A stretch of DNA of 64,000 nucleotides from Typhlomys cinereus (Eukaryota > Chordata > Mammalia > Rodentia > Platacanthomyidae). The position numbers and the translations under genes are program-made. The notes under the pieces are model-generated. The model saw nothing but the letters and a program-made list of their open reading frames with translations. It did not search any database and had not been told where the DNA came from. The stretch spans positions 69,712 to 133,711 of the forward strand of contig JALPQD010000633.1 in assembly GCA_023101885.1 (NCBI GenBank). The letters run 5' to 3'. Position 1 is the stretch's first letter; the number at the start of each line of letters is the position of its first letter. Positions 1 to 12,700 of this stretch are shown here, piece after piece.

Positions 1-145
1 CCACCTCCTCCTTGTTTACTCTGCCCTGGGATTCACAGGCTCCGCCCTACCAGGACCAGAAATGCAGGCCGCTTCTGCCCAGCATCTATACATGGGGTCT
101 AGGATCCGAACTCAGGACCTTCCACCTGCAAGGCAAACAGCCCCC
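1..145 (-). repeat. B2-like tRNA-derived SINE, partial copy
   Basis: Reverse complement of the SINE family seen whole at 35338 and 26834. It shares the body with 'GGATCCGAACTCAGGACCTT' (B box side) and the 'GGTCCTGGTAGGGC' segment. Its 3' tail lies outside the window and its head breaks off near 145. Confidence 0.8.
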
Positions 146-1299
146 TGTAAGTTAATTTAATACACATACATATATATACATATATATTACATTCTAGAGA
201 TTCTCTTCTTCAGAGAACCCTGACTAATACATCCTCCCTTAATCCATGAAGCAGGAAAATATATGGGCAGACTTCAACATAAAGGCACCCTGAACGCTGT
301 CATGCTGCTAGATTTCTGCTAGCATTTTGTATATTACATTAGCACCTAGTATTTGCTAATGTTCTGCTTATTCAAGTGTGAAGCAGCCCATGTGTTAATC
401 TTATCTCCTCACATCTTGACACCTGACCCAGTGGAAGGCCCTCCTCATTTGTGTCCTGCTGTCCCAAAATCTTCCACATCCGTCTCATCTTTGGAAGAAA
501 TCTCTGGTGTTACAGCTGGATACCAGCCCTTGGGCTGCCCATAGCCCTTCCTCTCGTTCTCTTCTTCTGTCAAGGAGTCTCTTAACTTTGTAACTCAGTC
601 CCTGTATCAGTCAGGGTTCTCTGAAGAACAGAAGTTATAGAATGTAATATAATAAAAAGTTTATTAAATTAATTTACAATAAAATTAGTGTCCTTCAAAG
701 TACCCATCCGTGCATAGCTGCTAAGTTCTTGACTGGAATGTTCCACAAAGCCAAAAGATCCCAAGAAGGTCTCAAGCCTTTACTTCACTGGAGGCTCGAA
801 GATGGTGGCTTCCGACGTCGGTGAAGAACACTGGGCTCCCGCATCATTGATGAACAGCAAACAGCAGCAAGGCCTGGAGACCAGGCTCCAAAGGCAGCGG
901 GAACAGCAGCAATGTGGAAAAGATGAAACTCCAATTCAGCCAAGGACGGAGGCAGCAGCGGCAGCAGCAACAAAGAAGCCATGACGCTCTAATAGTGAAC
1001 GACTCGCGCAGAGTGGACTCCACAGCAAGTCCACACAAGGTAAGGGAAGAGCCGGTCCTTCCTTGCACTTCCTATTATCTGGTCCACAACTGGAAAGTAC
1101 AACCCACTGTGGGTTGGGTTCTCCACAGCAATTAATCAAGTACCTGCAGACCTGTTCAGAGCCTGTTCCAGTCACTAACTTTCCACAGCTGCGCCAACAC
1201 AGCCTGCAACTGTTAAGTTGACACCAAGATGTAACCATAACAATCCCTCACTTCCTTCTCCTTTTTTGAGGACAAAATTTTTTGTTCAAAAATTCCTTT
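146..1299. repeat. Diverged interspersed repeat sequence, no gene seen
   Basis: AT-rich sequence with an LTR-like look. A motif around 606 (TCAGGGTTCTCTGAAGAACAG) recurs inverted near 200. The stretch ends around 1200 with a 'CAACTGTTAAGTTGAC' motif resembling the ends of the repeats at 36.5, 37.8 and 48.2 kb. Open frames here are short and resemble nothing I know. Confidence 0.4.
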
Positions 1300-1550
1300 G
1301 TAGGACTGGAGAGATAGCTCAGGGGTTAAGAATATGTCTCTCAATCAAAAGGTGCTAAGTTCGGATCCCAGGTCTCACATAAAAACACCAGGCTGAAATG
1401 GAGGCTGTCTGCACTTCCAGCCCTGGTGTGTGGAGCCTAGCAATGGAAAAGAAGTTTAGAAGCAATCCAGGATGATTCTAGAAGTCACTTTTAGGCCTCC
1501 ACAGGGACAGACACACAGTGCCCTCTAATACACACACACGTTCAATTTTT
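1300..1550 (+). repeat. tRNA-derived SINE, older subfamily
   Basis: Starts with the family head (GACTGGAGAGATAGCTCAGG, A-box like), then a B-box-like GTTCGGATCC. It carries the older-subfamily tail (GGATGATTCTAGAAGTCAC, CACAGGGACA) and a short CA run. It is more diverged than the copies at 26.8 and 35.3 kb. Confidence 0.75.
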
Positions 1551-2289
1551 TTAAAAATTGTAGTCTTTATTCTTTTTTCACAACATCCTGTTATTTTACT
1601 ACTAATATAAATAAAATATAAAGATTATAATCAAACTGTAAATAATCTGACTTTTTAATGTTAGTGTCTTTAAGTTTTTCTGTCCTCTTCAAAGCTCTTG
1701 TTTTCTGCTTCTGAACCTTGGTTTTGCTCTAGCTTCAGTGCCCCTTGCTTCATATTTGAAAACTGGAGGGAGCCCTCCCCGCTTGAGCAAAAGTAGATCC
1801 CCTCCGGGACTAAGGACATTCCAACTGCAAAAGACAGTCAGGGCACTGCACTCGCTCCCGAACCTGGACTCCACAGCTGACCAACCTGAAAACAAGGAGG
1901 GTGGGCTCCTGAGAGCGGCATCTTCAGAAGAGTCCTGGGGGTCCTGCTTGCGGGGAGGCACTGCGGAGAGCCGGCCCGCAGGACATTAACAGCAGGCGAT
2001 ACTGTGAGAGGAGCGCCAGACATCCCAGTGCTCTTGGGGAGAGCGCGCCGACCTTGGAAGGAGGCCACATGTCCCTGTGGCTGGAGAGGAGTGAGCGGGA
2101 CTAAGGCTGCATCAGAGAGCAGGGGAAAGCGGTGGAGGATGGATGGGGAGCGATGGGGTGGGCCCGTGGAGGCGCGGGAGAGACGGACGCTGCATGGCAG
2201 GTGTACCCTAGTAACCAGGATGTTCTGGATGAGCCAGCAATGGAGAATTAGCTTAGTAGAGAAACGAGAGACAGGATAGGACTGGAGAG

Positions 2290-2570
2290 GGAGGGAACGT
2301 AGGAAGGAATGGGGCGCAGCGCCAGGAAGATGGGGGCCGGGCATCCAGAGGGGCTGCGCTCTCCGGAGCCTGCCTGCCGGATCTCCTCCCTTCGTCTCCC
2401 GGGGCTGAGCGTCTGCTGCTGCCCGCCCCCAATCCTCGGGCGGAGACCTAGGCAACACCCGGCGAAGCGCTCAGCTGGGAAGAGGGTCTCCGCCGCCAGT
2501 CCCTTCCCCTCGCGCGTGGCCTCCGCAGGAGAAGCTCTGCCGGCGATTCTAAGCAAGACGTGAGGCGGGT
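2290..2570 (+). promoter_or_regulatory. SPRN: SPRN CpG-rich promoter and probable non-coding exon 1
   Basis: G+C- and CpG-rich sequence upstream of SPRN. SPRN genes have a non-coding first exon and the whole CDS in exon 2. A good donor (GGCGG|GTAAGG) at 2568/2569 could end that exon and join the acceptor at 3424. The transcription start cannot be read directly. Confidence 0.4.
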
Positions 2571-3435
2571 AAGGCCAAGAGGTGGTTTCACCGCTAAAGG
2601 GGAATGGGGAGGGCACAGGAGGTGAATGGAGCCGCTATGCAGATCGCTGGTCCACAGCCAACTCAGACCCATTTTCGCTGGGTTTCCTGTCCCCGCTGCT
2701 GAGTTGGGAGACCCAGGAGGGCCGGAGCGCGGGGCGGGGACGGGAGTCTTACCGGCTGGCCAGGCCTGCGAGGCGGAGCCGCACCCGGACATCAGCCCCT
2801 GGTCCACGCTGCAAAAAGCCACCGACCCCAACCCTGGCTCCGCGCCCAGCACGCGCAGCCGCAGCCGCAGGCTGGAAGGTTTGAATGAGGGATCCGGGTT
2901 ACAAGGCAGTCCCTTCCCTGATCCCGATCTGGGTTTGTACGAAGATCCTCAGTCCCAAACCAGGGTCCTCCAGAGCCTCATTCAGCCGCATCATGGCCAG
3001 CTCTACCGGAGGCCTGCTTGCAGGCTGGGGAGAGGCAGCCCATCCCCCCTCAAGCCTAAGCTCCCATCGCTGGCACCCGACAGCACCCCAATCTGGGCCC
3101 CCTCCACCCCATCCCAAACACAGATGGTCCACCAGGTGTTGAGTCCTCCCACTCCATCCATTTCCACCACGTACCCAGCACATACCCCAAGACACAGTCC
3201 AGACGCAGGAGATGAAACAGCCTCCTTCCCACGTCCACCCCGACCAAGCCGTCCAGAGTTCTGGGGGCTGTCTCCCCAAGTCGAGATTCCCAGATTCCTA
3301 CAAAAGCAGCTAACCTCCCCCACCAGTCTCCAGGTCCCAACGCACCTGTCCGTGGCCCTCAGCCCCCACTCCCAGGTCCTGGTCTCCATCCCCAGGCCTG
3401 AAGTCCCTCCCCCTCTTCCCACAGGCTGGCCCACT

Positions 3436-3882
3436 ATGAACTGGACTGCTGCCACATGCTGGGCTCTGCTGCTGGCCGCCGCCTTCCTCTGTGACAGCTG
3501 CGTGGCCAAGGGCGGCCGCGGAGGTGCTCGGGGAAGTGCCCGCGGGGTTCGCGGAGGTGCGCGCGGGGCTTCCAGGGTGCGCGTGAGGCCTGCGCCGCGC
3601 TACGGTGCTTCTTCCCTGCGCGTGGCGGCGGCCGGGGCGGCGGCGGGCGCGGCGGCGGGCGCGGCGGCAGGTCTGACCGCAGGCTCCGGCTGGAGGAGGG
3701 CCTCGGGGCCGGGGGAGCTCCGCCTGGACGACGACGAGGACAGGGCTGGGGGAGGCAATGGGACTGACCAAGGCGTTTACAGCTACTGGGCCTGGACTTC
3801 GGGCGCGGGGCCCACGCGTGGCCCCCGTCCCTGGCTGCTGCTAGGCGGCACCCTCGGTGCCCTGGAACTGTTCAGGCCATAG
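3436..3882 (+). CDS. SPRN: Shadoo (shadow of prion protein), complete
   Basis: Encodes a 148-residue GPI-anchored cell-surface glycoprotein of the prion family, known mainly from brain. A signal peptide spans residues 1-24. Arg-Gly repeats follow (25-50). The alanine/glycine hydrophobic tract at about 61-82 corresponds to the one in PrP. An N-glycosylation sequon NGT lies at 108-110, and a hydrophobic GPI-attachment tail runs from about 131 to 148. The ATG was chosen because it opens the signal peptide 12 bases after an acceptor (CCCACAG at 3418-3424). The open frame runs back to 2626, but that part is intronic and 5' flank. Length fits mammalian orthologues (about 147-151). The tail reads GALELFRP; human has GALGLLRP, so a Glu sits inside the GPI signal. 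MTG1 lies convergent downstream, as in other mammals. The single-exon CDS is intact. Confidence 0.95.
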   Translation: MNWTAATCWALLLAAAFLCDSCVAKGGRGGARGSARGVRGGARGASRVRVRPAPRYGASSLRVAAAGAAAGAAAGAAAGLTAGSGWRRASGPGELRLDDDEDRAGGGNGTDQGVYSYWAWTSGAGPTRGPRPWLLLGGTLGALELFRP

Positions 3883-6195
3883 GCCTGGCTGCGTTCAGGT
3901 CGTTCTGTCATCTAGGGCCCGCCCCGAAGGCCTCCACTTTGAGGTCCTCTTCTGCTGCTGCCCGTGGTCTCCCGGCAGAGTCACCTTGGACAGTCCTAAC
4001 ACACAAGACCTCTCCCGTCTGTGGACACTCCACCATCCTGCCCTTCCGGTCTCCTTATTCCCCCACCCTGGGAAGAAGCTGCAACCCCACTGCCACAGAG
4101 GCTGGCTGCCCTTCACTCCCCACAGCTTCCCAAAGATGCTAATGCCAGGTACCAAGCACCCCTGTCCACTGACCCATCTTGGACACAAGGACACGGGCAG
4201 TACTGCCATCAGGGAGAGTCACCCCCAGGTGGGTTTGTCGGGTTGTGTCACTAAGCCAGAAAGATTTAGAGCTCCCATGAAAGCATCAGGCATGGACTGA
4301 AGGACGTCACAATTCGTTCGAATAGTCACTCAACCCCCAGCGTGGCAAGTGTCAGGTGCTAATCACTGCGCAGAGCAGCTTCCGAACCAAGTGCAGGAAC
4401 AGCAGAACTCACGCCAGGACCTCCGCTGTGGTCATCCCGAGCATGCCCCGAAGTCAAGGCATGCTTGGTTTCCTGACTGGCAGACCCACAGACCTCTGCC
4501 AGGGAGGTATTCCTCACGTGGCGCCACTAAGTCCTGAGGGTCACGGAACTGTTCTGGGCTCCCCCAGGGCTAGGGATCCACACCCAAGATCATTCCATTT
4601 CCTCTGAACTTTAGTTCACATCTCGGGAACACTTGGAGCACTGCCGGTCCTGCAGCAACTCTCGCACGCAGTGCTGAGGGGATACATCTTAGAACAGATG
4701 AACCAGAGAGACCGGAGGATGTAGCACAAGGGCAGCGGTCAGCCTGCACACTGGACGCAGCATTACTCACATCCGTGGCAACTGGAGAGGCCGACGAGAC
4801 ACAGCAGACGCCTCAGGGGATAAGAGCAAGCCTGGGCTCAGGGCAGAAGCCTGGACTCCTCCAACACGACCACGACTGTCCTTCTGCCCAAGGCCATCCT
4901 GAGGCCTGGACTAACCCCTCAGTGGCCTCGATGAAGAACAGCCCTTACAAGGATCTGCTTCCAGCCCACACGCCGTGCACGGCTGGCTCTGTGTGTCTCC
5001 AATGCCCACCAGCATGAAACCCAGGGGCCGGGCTCAAGGACTCCTGGCCCTGCCAAGTTCTCCAACGGCTTTGACCATCGGAACACCCCAAGGCTGGGCA
5101 GGTTTCCCCAGGCCCTGGCATCCTTTGGTGCTCTTGAGATCCCATACACAGTTGGGCCGTTTCTGGAACGAGGGGCCTCTGGGTCCAGTCAGTGGACACT
5201 GGGCTGGCACAGCTCTGGCAAGGCACAGATTTCATGGCTATTGGCAGATCCGTGGTCAGCGTCTTCTTGGCCAGTAGTAGGATGCAGCTCCTTGCAGCCT
5301 TACCCACACTGCTGGTGCTCTCGGGCAGCCAGCCCACGGTCCAGCAAGCCAAGGACTGAGCCCGCTCAGGGACCTCAAAGGCAGATGAGGCCCCTCTGCA
5401 TCCAGTCTGGTACAGGAGGTATCAGAGCTCTGACTTGTTAAACATTCACCAAGATGAAGGGCAGGGATCAGACCCTACATTCCACACAGTGCTATGTGAG
5501 TGTCAGAAAACTTGGACACAATGGAAACATTACTTTTTAATGATTATTTCACACACATCTGACGTCTCCAGTGTGTATGGCTTTTGGCATAGCCACAAAT
5601 TTTTGAATATCTTGCCTGCCAGCAGGAAGCATAAGAGCTTGAGGGGAATCTCTGAGCAAGCTGATCACAGTAGGCAACCATGACGGGGAGGGGGGCAACA
5701 GTGGAAAGCTAGTCTCTGATGTAGCATCCACAGGAAGGAAACAGCCTGCTCGACATGCAGGCCGTGGTGAACACTTGGTGAGCAGCTATTGGACATCAGG
5801 CCATCACCAAACATGAGACTAGAGCTAATAAACAGGTCTAGTCCCACACAGCCCAGGATCACCTTCAATCTAGACCAACTAACTCCTTTTCCCTTCCTTC
5901 TACAATGTAAGCTGCCGGCAGTGACATCCGCTGGGTCCCTGGATGTACACAGAAGTCAACACTGCTGAGACACACCCTCTGCCCAACTTCAGGTCCCACA
6001 GCCCCACTGCCTAGAAGGTGAACCTTTGGATATCCTCTGGCCTTTGCAAATGGAGCTGAGCAGGCAGCCTCCTAAGACATGGACCATGGTGCACAAGAGA
6101 GACCGGTCCTTGGTCTTCACTCTTCCAAACCCCTTGTCCATGTCTATGTACATATGTAAAAGTGAGAGTTCATTGTGAAATAAACCTTCTACTAG
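3883..6195 (+). other. SPRN: SPRN 3' untranslated region (probable)
   Basis: SPRN transcripts have a long 3' UTR. The sequence is mostly single-copy with no coding exon. The first convincing poly(A) signal on this strand is AATAAA near 6179, after an AT-rich run with TGTATGT-like motifs, giving a UTR of about 2.3 kb. It ends about 0.5 kb short of the MTG1 stop codon on the other strand. Confidence 0.55.
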
Positions 6196-6354
6196 TAGTG
6201 ATTCTTCCTCCTTGCAGGACAGTGTGACACTTGAGAATCTGACATGGAGATCCCTGGTCCTTCATCTGTCTGTCTCCCCCCTTCACTGATGGCAAGAGCC
6301 TTAGCACACCAGCCCACAGTACTGAGTACACAATGTAAGAACTGCAAGAAATGG

Positions 6355-6480
6355 ACCTTTACCAAGGTGTTATGATGCACATATAATGCAAACCCTAGCA
6401 CTCCAGAACCTAAAGCAGAAGGATTGATAGTTTGAGACAAGTTTGGGCTCCATAGAGAGGCCTTGTCTCAAAAAGGGAGG
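6355..6480 (+). repeat. B1 SINE
   Basis: Diverged B1 with the typical order of motifs: 'AGCACTCCAGAACC', 'GATAGTTTGAGACAAG', then 'CTTGTCTCAAAAAG' and a short A-rich end. It lies in the narrow gap between the convergent SPRN and MTG1 3' ends. Confidence 0.65.
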
Positions 6481-6500
6481 GGGGGTCCTAACCCAATATT

Positions 6501-6506
6501 TTTAAT
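6501..6506 (-). terminator. MTG1: Possible MTG1 poly(A) signal ATTAAA
   Basis: TTTAAT on the + strand reads ATTAAA in MTG1 orientation, about 240 bases after the stop codon and just before the B1. No AATAAA occurs closer. Confidence 0.35.
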
Positions 6507-6743
6507 CACAGTTACAGCTCTGACTTCTCTCAGCCAGCATTAATCTTTCCCTCAGACTGAGACAAAACCTCCTGACCAGGACATTCAGACTCTTGAGGCA
6601 CCATGGCAGTAACTTCCCTGGTGGCAAGAAACCATAACGCCCCTGAGAACAGGGCCTGAATCACGCAGCTTACAGAAAGGGGAGCAATTCCAGATCTTGG
6701 CACCCCTGCTGCAGAGGTCAGGAGCCACGTACTCTCCAGCCAG

Positions 6744-9700
6744 TCAGAGACCCGGGCTGGCAGTAGAGAAGCTCTGCAGAATCTCATGGTCCAACATCAC
6801 TGGGCCCAACTGCCCCCCTCGGAAGGCCTGGAGGAAGTGGCGGGCTGCCATGGAGTAGTCAGGCTGGATGACATTTACATCACCTGAGGACAAGGGATCT
6901 GATGAGCAAGGAACTTCCAGAATGGCCCTAAGAACCCCTTGGTGCACTCTGAAGCTTTAAGAACAGAGTATGCTCTTAAGAATAAAGGCATTATATCTTA
7001 CTTTATATATGCTATGCTATGCTATGCTATGCTATATAGACCGCTGCACTGGACAGAGCAGCTCTGAAGACTGTACTACAAAGTCCTTCCCTCCAAATAT
7101 TTCCATAGCTGCCCTTCCCCCAAGCTTCAATCCCTGAACGGTCACCCACAGGTTCTCCTCCATGTTTTCTTCTGCCCTCCCCCAGAAACAGTCAGGGGTC
7201 CCAACCCCATACTTGGTCCAAGCCCACTCACCTGTGCCCGTAAGCACCTTCACCTTCCGTGTCTTCCCCAGCTTCACAGCCACGCTCTTTAGCACAGGCT
7301 CTATGTCATCACAGGCACCGTCCAATCCGTAATGTTGCACATACCTGTACAGCCCACAACCCAGGTCAGATTCTGTGTGCAAGCACACTAGGAGGAGCCC
7401 TGCACACCACATCCCAAAGCAGCAGCCGCTGGCTCCTGAAACAGCCGGACTATTTCCACCCAACTGCATGTCCCAGGATGAGGCTCAGAAACACTGAAGA
7501 GAAGCAGACTCCTTACTAACAAGGTAAGGACTCCAGGTCTGACACCCAGTCAAAGTAGCCAAAAGGAAAAGACCGTCTAACTGGAGCTGACTCCTAGTGA
7601 CTAGACGTTAGAATATCAGTTACTGTAACCATCCACCAGATAGTCAAACAGGTGAAACAAGCTACCTGGAGAAAGGTCTTCGATACCCTTGTCCAGGTGA
7701 CAGCCATGAAGAAAGTAGGACAAAAGGACAGACAGAAAGCCAGATACTACAGACAACACGGCAGGTGGGCCCTGTGACAGATGCATTTGAGCAGTGAGCA
7801 AGGCCCACGATCCAGCAGCAGCTGTCTCAGCACAAGTACCTGACAAGGAGAGCAGTCACAGGTGACCTCCACCAGGTCAGAGGTCAGAGGTCACAGGTGA
7901 CATGCACCCACAATAAAAATTAAAGTAGTAACTTTCGCGGGTCTCCAACCAGCACTGTGACCAATGATTTACTATGAGTGTAGAAGATTTTTACAATCTG
8001 AGTCTCCTTCAAAGATCTGTCTGCAAACAGGAGATAATGAGGTGCATGTGGGATTCACAGAACATGCAGTCGGGAGGTGCAGTGACAGGTACACACAACA
8101 GGATGAGACAAATGGGACTTGGCTTTGCAAGCTGACATGGGAGATGCCCAGAAAAACTTACAAAGTCACAGGTGACAAGCTAAGAGAAGATGAACAGATG
8201 GTCCTAAAAGGGTTGAGGACAAGAACAGATGGGAAAACTAGAAACAAACAGCTCAACATACATCCAGATCCATCACATTAAAGGTAAAAAGTGTAATATT
8301 TAACATGGACATAGAGATTATAGCAATGGATAAAAATTAAGATTTAACTATATTTGTTCATAAGAAATACATTTTAAGAATAAAAACACACATATACAAA
8401 AAGTAAAATGACAGAAAAGATACAGCATGCCGTGCTAATGAGAATTCAGAATGGCTGTATTACAACAGAGCAGAGAGCATTCTGGGTAAGGTGTGATGAG
8501 GGCAAAAGCATTGACATGTGAGGACATAGCACTGTCTGAGCACCAAGTGCACAAAGCCAGAACTGCAGGAGCTCCAACAGGAGGGGACAAGTCTAGTCAT
8601 GCTCAGCAACAAGGAGGGCAGACAAAGAAAGGCAACAACAACATAACAGTGACGACGGGGCAGGAACCAAGGGAACTGACCCTGGGCACAGGGACGCACG
8701 CATCACTAATACTAGGATGGCCCGGGCTGCACAAAGGGACGCACGCATCACTATCAAAAAAACCCAAGTCTAGGAGCTGGAGAAATAACTTGGGAGTTAA
8801 GACTCTGTCTCACAAGCAGAAGGTCCTGAGTTTGGATCCCAGGTCCCACATAAAAACCTCAGGCAGAAACTGAGGCTGCCTGCACATCTGGCCTTGGTGG
8901 GCGGAGCTTGAGAAATTCCAGAGTGAAGCAAGAAGGATGTAGAAGCAATTCAGGATGTTCTAGAAGTCACCCTTGGTCCTCCACAGGGACATATAGTGCT
9001 CCCCCCGCCACTCACACACACACACACACACACACACACATAAAATAAAATATTTAAAAAGACAAGTCTGAGAACATAATTCAATGTCAATGTACTTGCT
9101 TAACTTGTGCAAGACATTGGGAGGGAGGAAGAGAGAGATAACCGGGACAGCCTAGTATACACAGAAAGTTCTAGACTCACATGACTACACAGGGGGTCTT
9201 TGTAACAGAAAAGAAAAACCAAATAAAAAAAGCAGACAGACGGAAGCAGGCAAAGACAGACAGAGAAAGAGATGCCGGGGGACAGAGTTGGGACTAAGGA
9301 TGAGTGAAGTAAAAAGACAAAAGAAAACAAGAAAATATCATGAAGCCAAAAGCTCATCTCAACTTTAAGGGAACGAAACTCATAACGCTCCATCCAGACT
9401 GACCTCCCACCCCGTGAAAGCCCCACAAGGATGAGGACCAGACTCTTCCCAGCGGAAGACAAGACAAGGCGCCTCTTCACCACCCATCACCAAGCTAGAG
9501 CCTCTGCCAGGCTAGGACAAGAAGACAAAGGCGAAGGCAGGCTAGCAGCCAGGGAAACGACATGATCACCTCAGTAAAACATCTCGAGTGAGCTACCAGC
9601 ACACGCATGAGTGAGCAAGACTGCAGGACTCAAGAGAAATATCCAACTATCTCCATAAATGCCATTTATCATATTTATGACAGCACCAAAAGACATTAAA

Positions 9701-12700
9701 CATAACTTTATGAACGGCAGAAAAGACCCACCCACTTGCTGAAACTGAATATTATCTAAATAAATGCGAAGAGACATTGTCTTCACGGGACGCTTTGTTT
9801 TGTCAATTCGCCTCACACTGACCAATACATTCAATGAAATCTGCATTCCCAAAGAAAAGCAGGGTGCTGGGAAGATGGCTCAGAAGCTAAAGTCCTTGCT
9901 GCACAAACGAAGAATTTTCATTTGGGATCCACAGATTCCACGTAAAAGGCCAGGTAGGTTTGATAGCCTACCTGTAATTCCAGCCGAGAGAGTGGAAACT
10001 GAGAATCCCCAGAGCAAGCTAGCTACGAGACTAAGCCAATGGGAGAGCTACAGGGTTTAACATACCCAGCGAAAACAATAAGGTAAATGAGCAACTGAGG
10101 ATGATTCCCAGTGTCACGTATACACAAGTGCATATGTACCTCACAAACATGCAAAACAAGTGTATACACCAGGAATGTGTGAGGGATGTAGGGGAGAGTC
10201 GAGGGAGAGTTGCTGGGGATTAAACAGCCTTGAACCTGCCAGACAAGCCTTTACCACCCTCACATCCTCATTTTTCTATAGAAGCCGACAGATTTGTCAA
10301 GGTCACATAAGAACACAGTCACTAAAAGATCCAAAGCAACTTCACGAGAAGAGTGCCGCTGCAGTGCACACAGCCACAGGAAAGAAGAGCCAGACAGTGA
10401 CATGGACTCCAGCACCGGTGGGAAAACGTCTTCAACAAATGTTTGTTTCTGCAGCATCTGGTTGTCCACATGCAAGATAAGACCTGCACAGCTGCGCACA
10501 CACAGCACATAGAAACACACGTCAAGAGGGAATGCCGATCTGAATGTGACGTCTAAGTCACCTTCAGGAAGAAAGCAGAGAAAAATCCTGTGGCCTTAAT
10601 TTAGACATAATTTTACACATTACAACACTGCATATAAAATATCCAAAAGGCCTTCTTAAAAAATAAGAGCGTCTGCTCCTCAAAACACAGTGAAAAGGGC
10701 CGGCAAAATGACTCAGCAGGTAACGCGCCTGTGTGCAAATTGGCCAGCAGACTTCAGTCCCCAGAAGCCCACATGGTGGAAAAAGAAAGCAGACTTCTGA
10801 AAATTACCTCTGACCTTTACATCCTTGCTGTGGCATGTTTTTGTTCGCGTTCTCTCTCTCTCTCTCTCTCTCCCTCCCTCCCTCTCTTCTCTTCAATAAT
10901 TAAATTGAATTAAAATGCAGTGTTAAGAGTTTTTTGTTTTTTTTTAAAAACGCCCAGACTGAGAGAGAACATTTTACAGACAGGAATGAAGGACTCAATT
11001 TGAGAGAGCAAGTGGCAGTGCATGACTGGTGTGGAAAGACCCGTCCACAGCTGGTGGGACTCTTCCCAGGCAGGCCAATAAGCTAGAGAGACAATTGGCC
11101 TTTCCCAAGCCAGCAACAAGAAGCCAACACTGGCCTTCACTCCTCCTCTGTGAACAGGGGCAGCAGCTTCCTCCGTTCTAGTTGCTCTCCTGCCATGACC
11201 ACTGTAAACTGTGAAATGTTTGGGTGGTACATTCATGACAGCAGTCGAGTATGAAGCTAAGAAAACTGAACAGACGTTCCCCAGAGAAGACACCTAGGCA
11301 GCAGATGTGCAGAGAGGACAGCTGGGGTCCCTAGCGTAGGGGCTGCACCCCACACCACACAACATGACACTTGGGCTGAGAGCAAGACTGGCCCCACCAA
11401 GAGCAAGAGGCGGCGGAGGTACCCACCCCATGACAGCACCACTGCTGGGGAAACCGCCCAGCAGCCGTCCCTCTTCTGGGTGCTCCGTGAAGGTGTGACA
11501 CGAATGCTCCCAGGGACCTGCATGTGCAGTCGGCAGGACAAAGAGACAAGCGCAGGGCGTGTGAGCCGTGCACAGTAAGGAGCAGGTTGATGATCTGCGA
11601 CGGCCCCAACGACCGCGCCGTGAGGAAGTCAGAGGAGTGTCCTGAGGTCCACCAATGGAACGCTCATCTCCTGCTTATTTTTGTTTAAAGAAGGCAGGGG
11701 TTGCACGCCACGAACTTGCTGCATGACCCAGGCTGCTCTTGAATCCATGATTCCACTCTCCCAAACTTCCAAGTGGGGTCTCAGGCATGTGTCACCACAC
11801 TTAGGTTGCCCATAGTCTTGTGTGACGATCTCAGGCGCGTTCATATATCAAAACTTATCAAGTCACAAAGCTTTAATAACATGGATATCACATGAAACTT
11901 TCATGCTGTATTCATAAAAACACAGCTGGATAGGAGGAGCGGCCCCAAGCCCTCTGTCACTCACCCGAATAGCCCATGCCTGTTGAGGGAATAGAGGAGG
12001 TAGTCAGCCATGGTCTCCTCCCCAACCAGGTGGTCCAACACAGTTCCTGGAAGACATGTGGCCAAGGCAAGCACATGAAGCAGTGGGCATCTGTGCCCAC
12101 CAGCCCTGATGCACCCTAGTCGCAGTCTGTGCCTGCCCAGGAACTAGCTAAAGTCAGCAGTGATGCCAGGCAAATGGGCGCACACCCCCAGTCAGGGCTC
12201 ACCGCACAGGGCCAGCTTCAGGCCTGTCTCCACACTTTCAATCCGAGGAGCCAGCACCCCAGGGGTGTCCAGTAGGAACATGAGCGGACGCTCACACACC
12301 TGTTCAGCAGAAGGTAAATCAGGATGGAAAGAGGCCTCTGCCCAATGGCCAAAGGGCAGTTGGAGATACCAAGGGGGCTCTGGACAAATCGCCCCACACT
12401 GTCCTGCTCGCCAAGCACTAGGGTGCCCAAGGGATTCAGTTCATTCTCAGTTTGGAGAATAAAAGCCCAGGGCCATAGAGAACAGAAAGGAGCGGCAGTT
12501 TGGCCCTGGCAGGAGGGCGGTAAGTTCCCTCAACAAGTTCACCGAGGAACACAGCACGCTTGGACGTAACATGAGGGAGAAGGAAGGCAGGCAGAGGCAG
12601 ACCAGTCCTCGTGGCACTGCCAAGCTCAGGAGGCCCGAACAGCTGTGGACAGAGTGCGGGCCCCAGCTGCCCAGGACCTACCTGGACCCTGGACATCACA

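Noticed and set aside
2626..3435. Open frame continuous with SPRN, adding 270 codons in front
   Set aside because: A clear 3' splice acceptor lies just before the conserved start, which opens a signal peptide. The upstream part has no similarity to a prion-family protein and is intron and flank.
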